NCBI GenBank assembly: GCA_934500875.1
Contig: CAKSTL010000004.1
Coordinates: forward strand, 1 to 64,000
DNA from: an uncultured Clostridia bacterium
Lineage (GTDB): Bacteria > Bacillota > Clostridia > UMGS1810
Direction: 5' to 3'
DNA length: 64,000 nucleotides
This document shows, piece by piece, positions 6,782 to 15,936 of the stretch (its first letter is position 1; each line of letters opens with the position of its first letter). The notes under the pieces were generated by a model, which searched no databases, was not told where the DNA came from, and saw only the letters and a list, made by a program, of their open reading frames with translations. The position numbers were made by a program, and so were the translations under genes.

Positions 6782-9012
6782 CACATTGCCTCGTGGAATG
6801 TTCTGCTTATTACCTCACGCTGCTGTTCCTTTGAAAGCTTGTGGAAGTTTACCGCATAGCCCGAAACACGTATTGTAAGATTCGGGTATTTTGAAGGGTC
6901 GTTGTAGGCTTCTATAAGCGTTTCACGGTTTAAAACGTTGACGTTTATGTGATGTGCTTTCTTTGCAAAATATCCGTCCAAAACCGACACAAGATTTGAT
7001 ATGCGCTCATCTTCGTTTCGTCCGAGTGTGTCGGGAGTTATTGAAAACGTATTGGAAATACCGTCACGGCAGTCGTCGTATGAGAGCTTTGCAACCGAGT
7101 TGAGCGAGGCAAGAGCACCGTTTTCTTCACGGTTGTGCATGGGATTTGCACCCGGCGCAAACGGCTGACCTGCTTTTCTTCCGTCGGGAGTTGCCTGAGT
7201 ATGCTTTCCGTACATAACATTTGACGTTATTGTAAGTACGGACAGTGTATGCTCGGCATTTCTGTAGGTTTTGGTTTTTTTGAGTTTGTTTATCATCATA
7301 TGGGTAATTTCCTTGGCAATAAGGTCAACTCTGTCGTCGTCATTGCCGAATTTCGGAAAATCTCCCGTTGTTTCAAAATCAACAATATATCCGTTTTCAT
7401 CACGAACAGGCTTAACCGAGGCATATTTTATCGCCGAGAGTGAATCGGCAATAACCGAAAGTCCTGCAACGCCGAATGCCATAAAACGGTGAACGAGAGT
7501 GTCGTGCAGCGCCATCTGCGACTTTTCGTATGCGTATTTATCGTGCATATAATGGATAATGTTCATTGTGTTAACATAGAGTGCGGCAAGCCAGTCGGAA
7601 TATTCGTCAAAACGCTTTGCAACAGTATCATAATCAAGAATATCGCCTTCAATAACATTGTTCTGAGGCCCGATATGAATTCCGCTTGCAGTTTCGTAAC
7701 CGCCGTTGAGCGCAAGCAAAAGAAGCTTGGGAAGATTGCAGCGTGCTCCGAAAAACTGCATTTGCTTGCCGATTTTCATGGCGGAAACACAGCACGCAAT
7801 CGCATAATCGTCGCCGTATACAGGGCGCATAACGTCATCATTTTCATATTGAATAGAGTCGGTATCGCACGAAACCTTTGCGCAAAAGTTTTTGAACGGG
7901 GCAGGGAGGTTCTGCGACCACAAAACCGTAAGGTTGGGTTCGGGAGATGAGCCGAGCGTATAGAGCGTATTAAGCATACGGTAGCTTGTTTTTGTAACAA
8001 GCGTTCTGCCATCTTCGCCCATTCCGCCTACGCTTTCGGTTATCCACATCGGGTCTCCGCCGAAAAGCTCGTTATATTCGGGCGTGCGAAGGTGACGTGC
8101 AATTCGCAGCTTCATAACAAAATCGTCAATAAGCTCCTGCGCCGTTTCTTCTGTCAGAATACCGTTTTTAATATCTCTTTCTATATAAATATCAAAAAAC
8201 GTGCTCACTCTGCCGAGCGACATTGCCGCACCGTTTTGCTCTTTTATGGCAGCAAGATAGGCAAAATAAGTCCACTGTATTGCTTCCTGCGCATTTTTTG
8301 CAGGCTCGCTTATGTCATAACCGTAGATTTCTGCCATTTCCTTAATAAGCTTTAAATATTTTATTTGCTTGTAAAGTTCCTGGTCAAGCCTTATTGTATC
8401 AACGTCAAAGTCTTTTCCTTCAAACTCTTTTTTATCTTTTTCCTTTTCGGCAATAAGCCTGTCAATTCCGTAGAGCGCACAGCGGCGGTAATCGCCGATA
8501 ATTCTGCCTCTGCCGTATGCGTCGGGAAGCCCGGTTATAATATGGCTTCTTCGTGCAAGACGCATTTCTTCTGTATAAGCGCTGAAAACGCCGTCGTTAT
8601 GCGTGGTTTTATATCTGAATTCATCTTCAATTTTATCGCTTAATTTGTGACCGTAGGCAAGGCACGCCTGACGTGCCATTCTTATTCCGCCGAAAGGATT
8701 TACACTGCGTTTTAACGGCTCGTCGGTCTGCATACCTACGATAAGCTCGTTATCCTTGTCAATATATCCTGCGCCGAAGGTTGTGAGCGACGACACGGTT
8801 TCGTCGTCTATATCAAGAACACCGCCGTTTTGACGCTCCTTTTCAAAAAGTGCGTTAAGCTTTTCCATAAGTTTTTCGGTTCGTTTTGTGGCCTTTGCCA
8901 AAAAGTCCGGGGTATCTTTGTACTCGGTGTAATTTTTTTGAATAAAATTACGGACGTTTATTTCATTTTCCCATTCTCCGCCGACAAACCCCTCATAGTT
9001 TTTGTATGACAT
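6781..9012 (-). CDS. pflB: Formate C-acetyltransferase (pyruvate formate-lyase)
   Basis: 743 residues. Converts pyruvate and CoA to acetyl-CoA and formate under anaerobic conditions. The catalytic cysteine pair is C407-C408 (IACCVSA) and the radical glycine is G718 in RVSGYAVNF near the C-terminus. Full length for the family. First gene of a two-gene operon with its activase. Start ATG 9012 has GGGAGGG upstream. A palindrome sits over the transcript start. Confidence 0.97.
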   Translation of the reverse strand: MSYKNYEGFVGGEWENEINVRNFIQKNYTEYKDTPDFLAKATKRTEKLMEKLNALFEKERQNGGVLDIDDETVSSLTTFGAGYIDKDNELIVGMQTDEPLKRSVNPFGGIRMARQACLAYGHKLSDKIEDEFRYKTTHNDGVFSAYTEEMRLARRSHIITGLPDAYGRGRIIGDYRRCALYGIDRLIAEKEKDKKEFEGKDFDVDTIRLDQELYKQIKYLKLIKEMAEIYGYDISEPAKNAQEAIQWTYFAYLAAIKEQNGAAMSLGRVSTFFDIYIERDIKNGILTEETAQELIDDFVMKLRIARHLRTPEYNELFGGDPMWITESVGGMGEDGRTLVTKTSYRMLNTLYTLGSSPEPNLTVLWSQNLPAPFKNFCAKVSCDTDSIQYENDDVMRPVYGDDYAIACCVSAMKIGKQMQFFGARCNLPKLLLLALNGGYETASGIHIGPQNNVIEGDILDYDTVAKRFDEYSDWLAALYVNTMNIIHYMHDKYAYEKSQMALHDTLVHRFMAFGVAGLSVIADSLSAIKYASVKPVRDENGYIVDFETTGDFPKFGNDDDRVDLIAKEITHMMINKLKKTKTYRNAEHTLSVLTITSNVMYGKHTQATPDGRKAGQPFAPGANPMHNREENGALASLNSVAKLSYDDCRDGISNTFSITPDTLGRNEDERISNLVSVLDGYFAKKAHHINVNVLNRETLIEAYNDPSKYPNLTIRVSGYAVNFHKLSKEQQREVISRTFHEAM

Positions 9013-9035
9013 AAAAACCCTCCCTGTTGCAAATA

Positions 9036-9082
9036 TTGTAAGTTTATGTTACAATAATACTATATATTGTGTTTTGTGTCAA
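9036..9082 (-). promoter_or_regulatory. pflB promoter with palindromic operator
   Basis: Minus strand TTGACA (9077-9082), 17-base spacer, TATTAT (9054-9059). Immediately downstream, at 9036-9054, is a palindrome TTGTAA-N7-TTACAA that would cover the transcript start, a typical repressor position. It resembles but does not match the Rex operator (TTGTTAA-N4-TTAACAA). Confidence 0.6.
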
Positions 9083-9111
9083 TCGTCAAAACTATATTCA
9101 GTAAAATTACA

Positions 9112-9145
9112 CAAAAAAACAAGCCGAATAAATATCGGCTTGTTG
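9112..9145 (-). terminator. Terminator after the secreted copper-amine-oxidase-like protein gene
   Basis: A 9-bp stem (9135-9143 with 9119-9127) and a 7-base loop are followed by a T-run on the minus strand, about 20 bases after the stop at 9163. Confidence 0.8.
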
Positions 9146-9162
9146 CAGTTAGACATAACTAA

Positions 9163-10272
9163 CTATTCAATTATTACCGTACCGCTGCCTTCATCCCAGC
9201 TTACGTTCAGACCAAAACTCTCTGCAATGAACCTTACCGGAACAACAGTACGTTCGTTAAATATTTCCGGTGTGGTATCGAGCGTAACTTCTTCTCCGTT
9301 AACATACGCCTTTGTGCTGCCGATTGCCATTTTGATAACCGTGTCGCCCTTTGTTATTGTGATGGTTTCGTCATCACCGTTCCACGAAACATTGGCGTCA
9401 AACGATTCCGAAACGGCACGCACGGGGGCAAGAGTTCTGCCGTTTTCGGTAAACGGCTTCACACCGTCGTATTTATCAAAATCAACAAAAATTCCGTTAA
9501 TTACAGTGTCGATTGAAATATCGTCCAGCATTTTTTTGAGTTCGCCAAGCGCTTTTAAAAGCTTTTGTCTGTCCTCTTTGGCCTTGTCGGCAAAATTCTT
9601 TTTAAACTCTTTTACATACGCTTTTATGTCGGTTGATGCTGAGGTTAACGCCTTTTTGATTTCATTCAAAAAATCACTGTCGGTGCTGTCCTTAACGTCG
9701 GTTTTATCGGCTTTTTCGGTTCTGTCAGATGCGGTATCTTTTTTTGAAGAATCCGTTTTGTCGCCTTTTTCGGTGTTTTCGTCCTCTTTGTCCGTCTTTG
9801 CGATTTCGTTTGCGCCGTCGCTTTTGACATCAGAACTGTCTGTTTTGTCACTCTTGTTTGTATCGCCGGTATTTTCGGAATTGTCGTCCTTTTTTACCGT
9901 TTCGGAATTGTCGTTTTCGGTATCGCTTTTTGCACTGTCCGTTTTATCGGCGCTTTCCGAATTATCTTTTGTATCGGATTTTTCTTCTGTTTTCGCTTCA
10001 TCCTTTGATGCGTCGGAAGTTGTGGTATCTTCGGATTTACCGCTCTCGTTTTTGCAGGTGTCTGAAGCCGTTTCTTCTTTTGTTTTGCCTTTTGAGGTTG
10101 TTTCACCCTTTGATTCTGTTTCGCTCTTTGCCGGCGAATCGCTCTTTGACACTGTTTCGCCCGAGGTGTTTGCGGATGAATTGGAGGAAGAATCCGAGTC
10201 TTGTGCATAAACGCTTAAGCTGGTGCTTAAAAGCATCATAACAGAAACAATAATTGCAAGCAGTTTTTTCAT
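9163..10272 (-). CDS. Secreted protein: low-complexity stalk plus copper-amine-oxidase N-like domain
   Basis: 369 residues. Signal peptide (1-23, cut after VYA). A roughly 180-residue stalk rich in Ser, Asp, Glu, Lys and Thr follows, then a short helical part (about 200-245). The C-terminus (about 255-369) has two copper-amine-oxidase N-terminal-like repeats (NGRTLAPVRAVSESF and NERTVVPVRFIAESF). In Clostridia this domain is common on cell-surface proteins and carries no amine-oxidase activity; it is thought to act in surface attachment. ATG 10272 has AAGGAG upstream and begins the signal peptide. Long antisense open frames here are by-products of the biased composition. Confidence 0.85.
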   Translation of the reverse strand: MKKLLAIIVSVMMLLSTSLSVYAQDSDSSSNSSANTSGETVSKSDSPAKSETESKGETTSKGKTKEETASDTCKNESGKSEDTTTSDASKDEAKTEEKSDTKDNSESADKTDSAKSDTENDNSETVKKDDNSENTGDTNKSDKTDSSDVKSDGANEIAKTDKEDENTEKGDKTDSSKKDTASDRTEKADKTDVKDSTDSDFLNEIKKALTSASTDIKAYVKEFKKNFADKAKEDRQKLLKALGELKKMLDDISIDTVINGIFVDFDKYDGVKPFTENGRTLAPVRAVSESFDANVSWNGDDETITITKGDTVIKMAIGSTKAYVNGEEVTLDTTPEIFNERTVVPVRFIAESFGLNVSWDEGSGTVIIE

Positions 10273-10298
10273 AAAATTATCTCCTTTATATAAAATTT

Positions 10299-10625
10299 TT
10301 AAAATACAAACTGAATAAGAAGCATATAGCAAATTGTACTGCCGGCAACAGACAGCAGCATTTGCCTTTTCCATATATGAAGAACGCAGGTAAAGATAAG
10401 TGCGATTGCCTCAGGAATTGCAAACGGTTTTGTTACAAGGCTTACGTTTTTAAGGCTGTATACAACAAGAAATCCGAAAACGGCGGGCGGCAAAACATTA
10501 CCTAGATATTTTATGTATTTCGGAGTTTCTTTCCCGGCAGGGAAGAGCAAAAACGGCAAAAATCTTGTAAGAGATGTGCCGAACACCGCAATTGCGATTG
10601 TTATAATTCTCTCGCTTGTTGTCAT
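10299..10625 (-). CDS. azlD: AzlD-type branched-chain amino acid transport subunit
   Basis: 108 residues with four predicted membrane segments and the AzlD pattern (SLTRFLPFLLFP...LPPAVFGFLVVY). AzlCD pairs export branched-chain amino acids. It overlaps the end of azlC by 4 bases, as usual. Because azlC is truncated here, the pair is probably not functional, although azlD itself looks complete. Confidence 0.85.
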   Translation of the reverse strand: MTTSERIITIAIAVFGTSLTRFLPFLLFPAGKETPKYIKYLGNVLPPAVFGFLVVYSLKNVSLVTKPFAIPEAIALIFTCVLHIWKRQMLLSVAGSTICYMLLIQFVF

Positions 10626-11008
10626 ACCGTTTCACCACGTCTTTCGATTTGTTTTCTTAAGACAGTAAGCGTCAGCAGTATTACAGCCATTGCCGGTATT
10701 ATAAAATTATCTGCGCCGAACAAAACAAGGCACAGCGCCGACACTGCAATGCCGAGGTACGACGGTATATGATTTTTCTCTTTTAAAAACTGCTCAAGAA
10801 AAATTACGGCAAACATTGCAGTCATAACAAAACTTATGCCTTCGGTGCTGAATTTTATAAAAGAGCCGAAAATTCCGCCGAGCGTTGCGCCGGTTACCCA
10901 ATATATATGATTGAGCAGCGTCACAAACAGCATAAAATAGCCTTTAATTTTACCTTTCCAGAACAAGGTGAACAGGCAATCCGTTTTTTGTAATAATTTT
11001 TTCTTCAC
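10622..11008 (-). pseudogene. azlC: azlC, N-terminal half deleted
   Basis: 128 codons against about 230 for intact AzlC. From about residue 16 (FWKGKIKGYFML, then HIYWVTGATLGG) it matches the C-terminal half of AzlC. The frame before that is simply the shifted frame of the phosphofructokinase 3' end, with which it overlaps by 59 bases. The only start is a GTG inside that gene without a good ribosome binding site. The break lies near 10960, at the phosphofructokinase stop, suggesting a deletion that removed the azlC 5' half. Confidence 0.8.
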
Positions 11009-12179
11009 CCATTATCAAGGGTCTTGCATAATCGGTAAAAGCCTTTGTAACGTCGTTTCCTTCGCTGTTTATAAAGTTGTCGGGCATTTTCTTTTCTTTG
11101 TTTGCAATAAGCGCAATGTCCATTGAATTGATTTCTATTTTATAGTCATCTGCGTCAATGCGCTTAAATACCATCATTTCGCCGCTGACGTTATTCATTG
11201 CGGACGAAACTGCGGCACTTCCTATCATAAATGCCTCGTCAAGGTCTGTTTTTGACGGAAAATGCGAAGCCGAACGCTGCAAAACGTTAATTTCGACGCT
11301 TCGGCACTTACAGCCGATTTCTTCTTTTACAATATTTTCAAGCGTTTTTGCGACGCCGCCGAGCTGTGCGTGACCGAATTTGTCGTTTTCCAACACATCT
11401 GCTGCCGCCGCTATGTATACGCCGTTTTTATCCTTTATTCCTTCGGACACCGCAACTATGACGTTTTTGTTTTCGGATATCTTTTTTCTTACATCCTTTA
11501 AAAAGTCCGCAATATCAAACGGGCGCTCGGGAAGATATATAAGGTCGGGCGCACAAAGATTTTCGCACCTTGCCAAAGCCGCCGCAGCGGTAAGGAAACC
11601 TGCGTTTCTTCCCATAATTTCAACAATTGTAACACTGTCGGTAAAGTAACAGTATGCGTCCCTTGCAATTTCGGCAACAGACGTTGCAACAAATTTTGCG
11701 GCGCTGCCAAAGCCGGGGCAGTGGTCGGTGCCGAAAAGGTCATTGTCAATCGTTTTGGGTATTCCCATAACAATAACGCCTTTGTTGTGGGCTTTTGAAT
11801 AGGCGCTCAGCTTCATAACCGTATCCATCGAATCGTTGCCGCCGATATAGAAAAAGTACGATATACCGTGCTTTTTTAATATTTCAAAAACCTTTTCATA
11901 CAAATCTTTTCCGCAATCGGGTTCCGGCATTTTAAAACGGCACGAGCCGAGATATGACGACGGGGTAAGCTTAAGAAGATTAAGATTATCCGCTGAAGCA
12001 AAAATGTCGTTCAAAATTTTCAGATTATCGTTTAAAATACCGTTAATTCCGTTTACGGCACCGTAAATTTTATCAATTTTTTCCGACTTTGCAAGTGCGT
12101 CTATCACACCGGCAAGCGTTGAATTTATGGCACACGTCGGGCCGCCCGACTGTCCGATTACCGCATTGAGTTTTGACAC
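10950..12179 (-). CDS. pfp: Pyrophosphate-type 6-phosphofructokinase
   Basis: 409 residues. Phosphorylates fructose 6-phosphate in glycolysis. Motifs GGNDS (113-117) and PKTIDND (about 140) have Asp and Lys where ATP-dependent enzymes have Gly (GGDGS, PGTIDND). In this family those two changes indicate pyrophosphate as phosphoryl donor and a reversible reaction. MGRNAGFLTA is also present. Start is GTG 12179 with GGAGG 7 bases upstream. Its 3' end abuts the azlC deletion, but the C-terminus looks normal. Confidence 0.88.
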   Translation of the reverse strand: MSKLNAVIGQSGGPTCAINSTLAGVIDALAKSEKIDKIYGAVNGINGILNDNLKILNDIFASADNLNLLKLTPSSYLGSCRFKMPEPDCGKDLYEKVFEILKKHGISYFFYIGGNDSMDTVMKLSAYSKAHNKGVIVMGIPKTIDNDLFGTDHCPGFGSAAKFVATSVAEIARDAYCYFTDSVTIVEIMGRNAGFLTAAAALARCENLCAPDLIYLPERPFDIADFLKDVRKKISENKNVIVAVSEGIKDKNGVYIAAAADVLENDKFGHAQLGGVAKTLENIVKEEIGCKCRSVEINVLQRSASHFPSKTDLDEAFMIGSAAVSSAMNNVSGEMMVFKRIDADDYKIEINSMDIALIANKEKKMPDNFINSEGNDVTKAFTDYARPLIMGEEKIITKNGLPVHLVLER

Positions 12180-12234
12180 AATAAAACCTCCAAAAAATAG
12201 ATACGGACATTATATCATCTTTTGTCGGTATTTG

Positions 12235-12624
12235 TCAACTTGCATAGTCCTCAATTATGTGCGCAAGCTCGATTTTTGAATTAAGCGTCACGCCTTTTTC
12301 AAATTCTTCTCTGTCGGCTTTCCGCATTTGCGATACGTTTATGCTGAGCGTTTCGTAAAAATTTTTTTCGCCGTTTTTAATTTCGTACACATTTAAAACG
12401 TTGTTTTCACATACAATAAGGTAATGCACGCCGGACGTATCTTCCTCTTTTGTGCTGATGTTTTTTATCTCGCCGCCGCTTATGTTCTGCTCATTTGCGT
12501 TTTGCACATACGGCGTGTTTTTGCTTTTTGTTTTCATTGTAAAAAACACAAATGCACAGCTCCACACTATTAAAAATACGCCGATTACTGCAGAGCATAT
12601 GGTATAATAAAGTTTTTTATTCAT
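12235..12624 (-). CDS. Membrane-anchored BofC C-terminal-domain-like protein
   Basis: 129 residues: one N-terminal membrane segment (about 7-28), a linker, and a domain (about 65-129) resembling the C-terminal domain of BofC. Matching features are a YLIVxENNVLNVYE strand, ETLSINV, and the ending LAHIIEDYAS. BofC in Bacillus restrains the SpoIVB protease during sigma-K checkpoint signalling; many clostridia have such stand-alone domains of unknown role. ATG 12624 has GAGGG 7 bases upstream. Divergent from UPF0182. Confidence 0.65.
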   Translation of the reverse strand: MNKKLYYTICSAVIGVFLIVWSCAFVFFTMKTKSKNTPYVQNANEQNISGGEIKNISTKEEDTSGVHYLIVCENNVLNVYEIKNGEKNFYETLSINVSQMRKADREEFEKGVTLNSKIELAHIIEDYAS

Positions 12625-12707
12625 ATCTTTTCCCTCGATTTTATGCTTATTTAACACTATTTTTTGCATAAAATGAAAAATTATACATATTAAATGGCAT
12701 AAAAGGA

Positions 12708-12736
12708 TTGAAAAATATGCAAAATTATGTTATACT
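12708..12736 (+). promoter_or_regulatory. Sigma-A promoter of the UPF0182 gene
   Basis: TTGAAA (12708-12713), 17-base spacer, TATACT (12731-12736), 30 bases upstream of ATG 12767. Confidence 0.7.
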
Positions 12737-12766
12737 GACTTCATATAGGTTTTGGGAGGATAATTT

Positions 12767-15526
12767 ATGACTAATCCTGATTTTGAATTTAATAAGAAAA
12801 CGGGCAGAAGGGCAATCATTGCACTGCTTGTTGTTTTAATCGGCGCATTTTTTGTTTTTGCCTTCAGAATGTATGTAAAATATGTTTCGTTAAGCGAAAT
12901 AGGCGCTCAATACGTAGGGGTATTTTTTACAAATCTTACCGTTAAGCTTACGGCGCATATTGCAAGCTTTCTTTTGATTTTTGCGCTGTTTTTTGTGTCC
13001 ACCGCCGTAGTTGACAGAATAAGCCGTCCGATTGACGGAATTGTGTCAAAATGGCTTAAAAACATATGGGTAAAAATAGCGTTAAGCGTTATTCTGTCGG
13101 TTTTTGCAAGCGCATATGTGAGCGAAACCATATACGAAACTTATCTTCTTTTTTCAAACAGCAAAGAGTTTGGAATACTCGACCCGTTTTTCGGAAAGGA
13201 CGTAGGATACTACATATTCACACGTCCGTTTCTCGCTTCGCTTGTAAACAGCGTGCTTTCGGTACAGCTTGTGGTAACAATTTACTGTCTTGCGCTCTAC
13301 GCAATAAATTTTTCGGTCAACGAAACTATGGATTTGCGCTGTCTTGCAAAGGATAAGGCAACGGTTATTCACAATATTGTAAACGTGGTTATTTATTTTA
13401 CGCTCAAGGCATCTACCTATAAATTCAAATCGCAGGAGATTTTGTATTCTGAGTTTGCCGGCGTTTCGGGCGCAGGATATACCGATATTTATGTATGGTT
13501 TAATTTTTACAAAATAGCGCCGTATCTTCTTTTGGCGATTGTTGCGCTCTCGATTGTGTTTTTGTCAATGCAGAAATACAAACCTATGATTATGACGGTT
13601 GCAATTTATCCAGTGACGCTTGTTGCAGTGTCGCTTGTTTCGCTGTATGTGCAGAAATTTGTGGTTGACCCCAATGAATTTACAAAAGAAAAGCCTTATC
13701 TTTCGTATAACCTTGAATTTACCAAACAGGCATTTAACATAAAGGATGTTATAACGGCTGAATTTTCGGCGGACAACAACCTTACGGCACAGGATATTGC
13801 CGACAACAAAGAGGTTTTGAACAATGTAAGAATTACCGATTTCAATTCAACGCTGACAGCTTATAATGCGCTTCAGGGAATAAGGGATTTTTACACGTTT
13901 TTTGATGTTGATATTACAAAATACGATATAAACGGCACGCCGACGCTTGTTATGACGGCTCCGAGAGAGATAAGCGGTGCAAAACTTAAAGAAAGCAATC
14001 AGAATTACACAAACAGGATTTTTCGATATACGCACGGCTTCGGCGCAGTTATGAGTCCTTTAAACAGGGTGACGGCAGAAGGTCAGCCGGAGTTTTTGGT
14101 AAGCAATATTCCGCCCGTTTCAAAAAACGGCGCACCGAAAATCAATCAGCCAAGGGTTTATTACGGCGAAACCGCCGACAGGGACGACTATGCCGTTGTT
14201 AACAGCTCAATAAAAGAAATAGATTATCTTGAGGGCGCTTCGGACAAAGAGTTTTCGTATGATGGAAGCGGCGGTCTTAAGCTTAATTTTTTAAACAAGC
14301 TTGTGTTTGCGCTCGATAAATTCGATTATCACATTCTTGTTTCAAATTATATTACAAATGACAGCAAAATTCTTATCAACAGAAATGTTGCGGACAGGGT
14401 AAGAAAAGCCGTTCCGTTTCTGACGTTTGATTCCGACCCGTATATGGTTGTGGACTCAAACGGAAATTTAAAGTGGATTCTGGACGGATATACAACTTCG
14501 GAGCATTATCCGTATTCGCAGACATATAACGGCATAAATTATATAAGAAACTCGGTAAAAGCAGTTGTGGACGCATACAACGGCGATGTAAAGGTTTATC
14601 TTATTGACAGAAACGACCCCATTATAAAGTGCTATATGGATATTTACCCGGGTGTTATTCTCGACACCGAGTTCCCGGCTGATTTAAAGGAGCATGTTGT
14701 TTATCCCGAATATCTTTTTAAAATTCAGTCGCAAGTTTACGGAAAATATCATACCGACAGCGAAAACACATTTTACAACCGCTCTGACGAGTGGGTATTT
14801 GCCACGGAGAAATATATCAACGAATCAAAAAACATTGCGCCGTATTACAATCTTTTGAAAATTGACGAATTTCCCGAAAGCGACTGCAATTTTGTGGTTA
14901 TGATTCCGTACACCTTGAGCGGAAAGGAAAATATGACCTCGTGGCTTGCGGCAAGCTGCGATTATGAAAATTACGGTCAGATGGTATGCTACCGTTTTCC
15001 GAAGGGGAGAAACATATACGGTACGCAGCAGATAGAATCACGCATCGACAATGACCCGACCATATCAAAAGAGCTTACGCTGTGGAGTCAGGGCGGCTCG
15101 AATGTTATACGTGGCAACACGCTGGTTGTGCCAATTAAAAATTCGCTTCTTTATATAGAGCCTATTTATATTACTTCATCCACTGCCGAAAGCGGAATTC
15201 CCGAGCTTAAAAAGGTTATTCTCTCTTATGACGACAATGTGGTTATGGAGGATAATCTCGGCGACTGCTTGAATGCAATTTTTGACGTTCCGAGCGAGGT
15301 AACGCTGCCCGAGGGCAATATGGCAAACGGCGGATATAATTTGCCGGACGAAAACTTAAACGCTCTTATCTCGCAGCTTGTGGAAAACTATGACGGTTTA
15401 AGCGTCGCAAGCAAGGACGGAAACTGGGTTGCGTTCGGCGAGAAAATGTCGGCGCTGTCAAAAACGATAAACGAGCTTGAAAATTACAGTTCAAATACGA
15501 CGGCAGACGATGATGCGCAGGAATAA
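12767..15526 (+). CDS. UPF0182 family large membrane protein
   Basis: 919 residues. The first about 330 contain seven or so predicted membrane helices. The rest is a large extracytoplasmic region with the family's conserved stretches (YYGETADRDDYAVVN, LDGYTTSEHYPYSQ, SWLAASCDYENYG). UPF0182 proteins are widespread in Gram-positive bacteria, cyanobacteria and archaea; their function is not established. RBS GGGAGG is well placed before ATG 12767. Single-gene unit with its own promoter and a probable terminator. Confidence 0.93.
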   Translation: MTNPDFEFNKKTGRRAIIALLVVLIGAFFVFAFRMYVKYVSLSEIGAQYVGVFFTNLTVKLTAHIASFLLIFALFFVSTAVVDRISRPIDGIVSKWLKNIWVKIALSVILSVFASAYVSETIYETYLLFSNSKEFGILDPFFGKDVGYYIFTRPFLASLVNSVLSVQLVVTIYCLALYAINFSVNETMDLRCLAKDKATVIHNIVNVVIYFTLKASTYKFKSQEILYSEFAGVSGAGYTDIYVWFNFYKIAPYLLLAIVALSIVFLSMQKYKPMIMTVAIYPVTLVAVSLVSLYVQKFVVDPNEFTKEKPYLSYNLEFTKQAFNIKDVITAEFSADNNLTAQDIADNKEVLNNVRITDFNSTLTAYNALQGIRDFYTFFDVDITKYDINGTPTLVMTAPREISGAKLKESNQNYTNRIFRYTHGFGAVMSPLNRVTAEGQPEFLVSNIPPVSKNGAPKINQPRVYYGETADRDDYAVVNSSIKEIDYLEGASDKEFSYDGSGGLKLNFLNKLVFALDKFDYHILVSNYITNDSKILINRNVADRVRKAVPFLTFDSDPYMVVDSNGNLKWILDGYTTSEHYPYSQTYNGINYIRNSVKAVVDAYNGDVKVYLIDRNDPIIKCYMDIYPGVILDTEFPADLKEHVVYPEYLFKIQSQVYGKYHTDSENTFYNRSDEWVFATEKYINESKNIAPYYNLLKIDEFPESDCNFVVMIPYTLSGKENMTSWLAASCDYENYGQMVCYRFPKGRNIYGTQQIESRIDNDPTISKELTLWSQGGSNVIRGNTLVVPIKNSLLYIEPIYITSSTAESGIPELKKVILSYDDNVVMEDNLGDCLNAIFDVPSEVTLPEGNMANGGYNLPDENLNALISQLVENYDGLSVASKDGNWVAFGEKMSALSKTINELENYSSNTTADDDAQE

Positions 15527-15596
15527 ATTTTAAGAATGTAAAATAAGAATATAAAAAAGACGTATTCGTGTTCGGGTGCGTCGGTAAAAAATTAAA

Positions 15597-15639
15597 CCGC
15601 CGCACATTGCTTTGCGGTAACTAACAAGCGGTGCGGCGG
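15597..15639 (+). terminator. Probable terminator of the UPF0182 gene
   Basis: GC-rich 9-bp stem (15597-15605 with 15631-15639) around a 25-base loop, with a short T-run about ten bases further on. Confidence 0.5.
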
Positions 15640-15656
15640 CTGAACGGTTTTTGCAA

Positions 15657-15692
15657 AATAAAAAAATCGGAACAAGCCAAAGCTTGCTCCGA
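15657..15692 (-). terminator. Terminator of tRNA-Gln
   Basis: An 11-bp stem with one mismatch (15682-15692 with 15667-15677) is followed by a T-run on the minus strand. Its sequence is nearly the same as the terminator of tRNA-Glu at 35137. Confidence 0.85.
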
Positions 15693-15694
15693 CG

Positions 15695-15771
15695 TGGCTG
15701 GGATAGCAGGACTCGAACCTACGGAATGTCGGAATCAGAATCCGATGCCTTACCAACTTGGCTATATCCCA
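15695..15771 (-). tRNA. tRNA-Gln (CUG anticodon)
   Basis: 77 nt cloverleaf: acceptor TGGGATA/TATCCCA, D-stem GCC/GGC, anticodon stem TCGGA/TCCGA with loop TTCTGAT (anticodon CTG), T-arm GTAGG-TTCGAGT-CCTGC, discriminator G, CCA encoded. Confidence 0.95.
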
Positions 15772-15787
15772 ATGCGCTACAAATGGT

Positions 15788-15816
15788 ATTATATAACAAA
15801 CAATATCAATTGTCAA
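15788..15816 (-). promoter_or_regulatory. Promoter of tRNA-Gln
   Basis: Minus strand perfect TTGACA (15811-15816) and TATAAT (15788-15793) with a 17-base spacer. Confidence 0.85.
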
Positions 15817-15936
15817 GCATAAATTTAAGAAATTTAAGAAAATTTTGTAACTTTTTTTTAATTATTTTGTGTTACAATGTAGAAAAGTATTCATAAAATA
15901 TAAAAATACAGCAATTTTTTTGACGTGAGGTGCAAA

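Noticed and set aside
9002..10210. A 402-codon plus-strand open frame opposite the secreted protein gene
   Set aside because: It mirrors the Ser/Asp/Glu/Lys-rich repeats of the minus-strand gene, has no ribosome binding site, and gives a low-complexity Ser/Phe/Val protein. The minus-strand frame has a signal peptide and a recognised domain.
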